Assembly (NCBI GenBank): GCA_934047225.1 | Contig: OW204000.1 | Coordinates: 13,596,001 to 13,660,000 of the forward strand | Origin: Ypsolopha sequella | Taxonomy: Eukaryota; Arthropoda; Insecta; Lepidoptera; Ypsolophidae | Length of the DNA: 64,000 nt | Reading direction: 5' to 3' | In this document: in pieces, positions 63,934 through 64,000 of the stretch | Layout: each line of letters starts with the position of its first letter | How positions within the stretch are numbered: the stretch's first letter is position 1 | Position numbers and translations under genes: made by a program | The notes under the pieces: model-generated | What the model was told of the DNA's origin: nothing | Databases searched by the model: none | What the model saw: the letters and a program-made list of their open reading frames with translations, nothing else

Positions 63934-64000
63934 TGAGCACGCGATATGACGGCAGTGCTTTGTATCACCATAGGTTTTAAAAATAGCGGGAAGTGAAGAG
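63934..64000 (-). repeat. BEL-2 5' LTR, partial
   Basis: 67 bp visible, identical as read to 57563-57629. Continues past the window. Confidence 0.92.

Larger units (their letters stand above)
57563..64000 (-). mobile_element. BEL-2: BEL/Pao LTR retrotransposon, runs off the right edge
   Basis: The 3' LTR (57563-58027), polypurine tract, gag-pol frame (58128-63470), leader, primer-binding site and first 67 bp of the 5' LTR (63934-64000) are seen. The visible 5' LTR bases match the 3' LTR without difference. The left flank is ATTAT; the matching right duplication is outside the window. It is not the same family as BEL-1: the LTRs are unrelated and the proteins are only distantly alike. Confidence 0.95.

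Overview
The window looks like nuclear DNA of a lepidopteran insect (moth or butterfly). The base composition is AT-rich. The genes are short, intron-split and encode small secreted Ala/Pro/Tyr-rich proteins. Most of the remaining sequence is dispersed repeats of types common in Lepidoptera: Helitron-like ends, tRNA-derived SINEs, LINE 3' ends, TA-flanked MITEs and BEL/Pao LTR elements. The organism call rests on sequence style and remembered families, not on a search.

Seven host genes can be supported. All have a tiny first coding exon (4-5 codons), a phase-0 intron inside the signal peptide, a second exon with the rest of the protein, and a TATA box about 50-100 bp upstream of the ATG. They are: a partial Pro-rich cuticle-type protein (1-989, -); an Ala/Tyr-rich cuticle-type protein (10816-11592, -); four members of a small MFKL... 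family resembling insect neuropeptide-like precursor 4 (21136-22915 -, 38279-39092 +, 51351-52166 +, 55546-55987 -); and an unrecognised 62-residue secreted protein with a 1.7-kb intron (30078-32009, -). Because the first exons are so short, simple ORF reading misses or misframes all of them. The products are probably secreted by epidermis or glands into cuticle or haemolymph.

The largest objects are two BEL/Pao LTR retrotransposons on the minus strand. BEL-1 (40484-48186) is complete: 372-bp LTRs with no difference seen, a CCTTA target-site duplication, one 1778-codon gag-pol frame, and a 13-copy 40-bp minisatellite in its leader. BEL-2 (57563 to beyond 64000) has a full 465-bp 3' LTR, a 1780-codon gag-pol frame and the first 67 bp of the 5' LTR.

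Layout: 1-1.1 kb cuticle-type gene; 1.1-10.5 kb repeats, including a PIF/Harbinger-like MITE and a Tc1-like transposon broken by a LINE, then a coding-like minisatellite; 10.8-11.7 kb cuticle-type gene; 11.7-21 kb repeats; 21-23 kb NPLP4-like gene; 23-30 kb SINE, LINE and Helitron-like material; 30-32 kb novel secreted gene; 32-38 kb repeats with TIR elements and opposed LINE tails; 38-39 kb NPLP4-like gene; 40.5-48.2 kb BEL-1; 48.2-51.2 kb nested repeats with a 298-bp hairpin; 51.3-52.2 kb and 55.5-56.0 kb NPLP4-like genes; 57.5-64 kb BEL-2. No tRNA, rRNA, CRISPR or bacterial-type system was found. The most notable items are the intact BEL pair with its leader minisatellite, the near-identical exons of the NPLP4-like paralogs, and an occupied/empty-site repeat pair that dates several insertions relative to each other.
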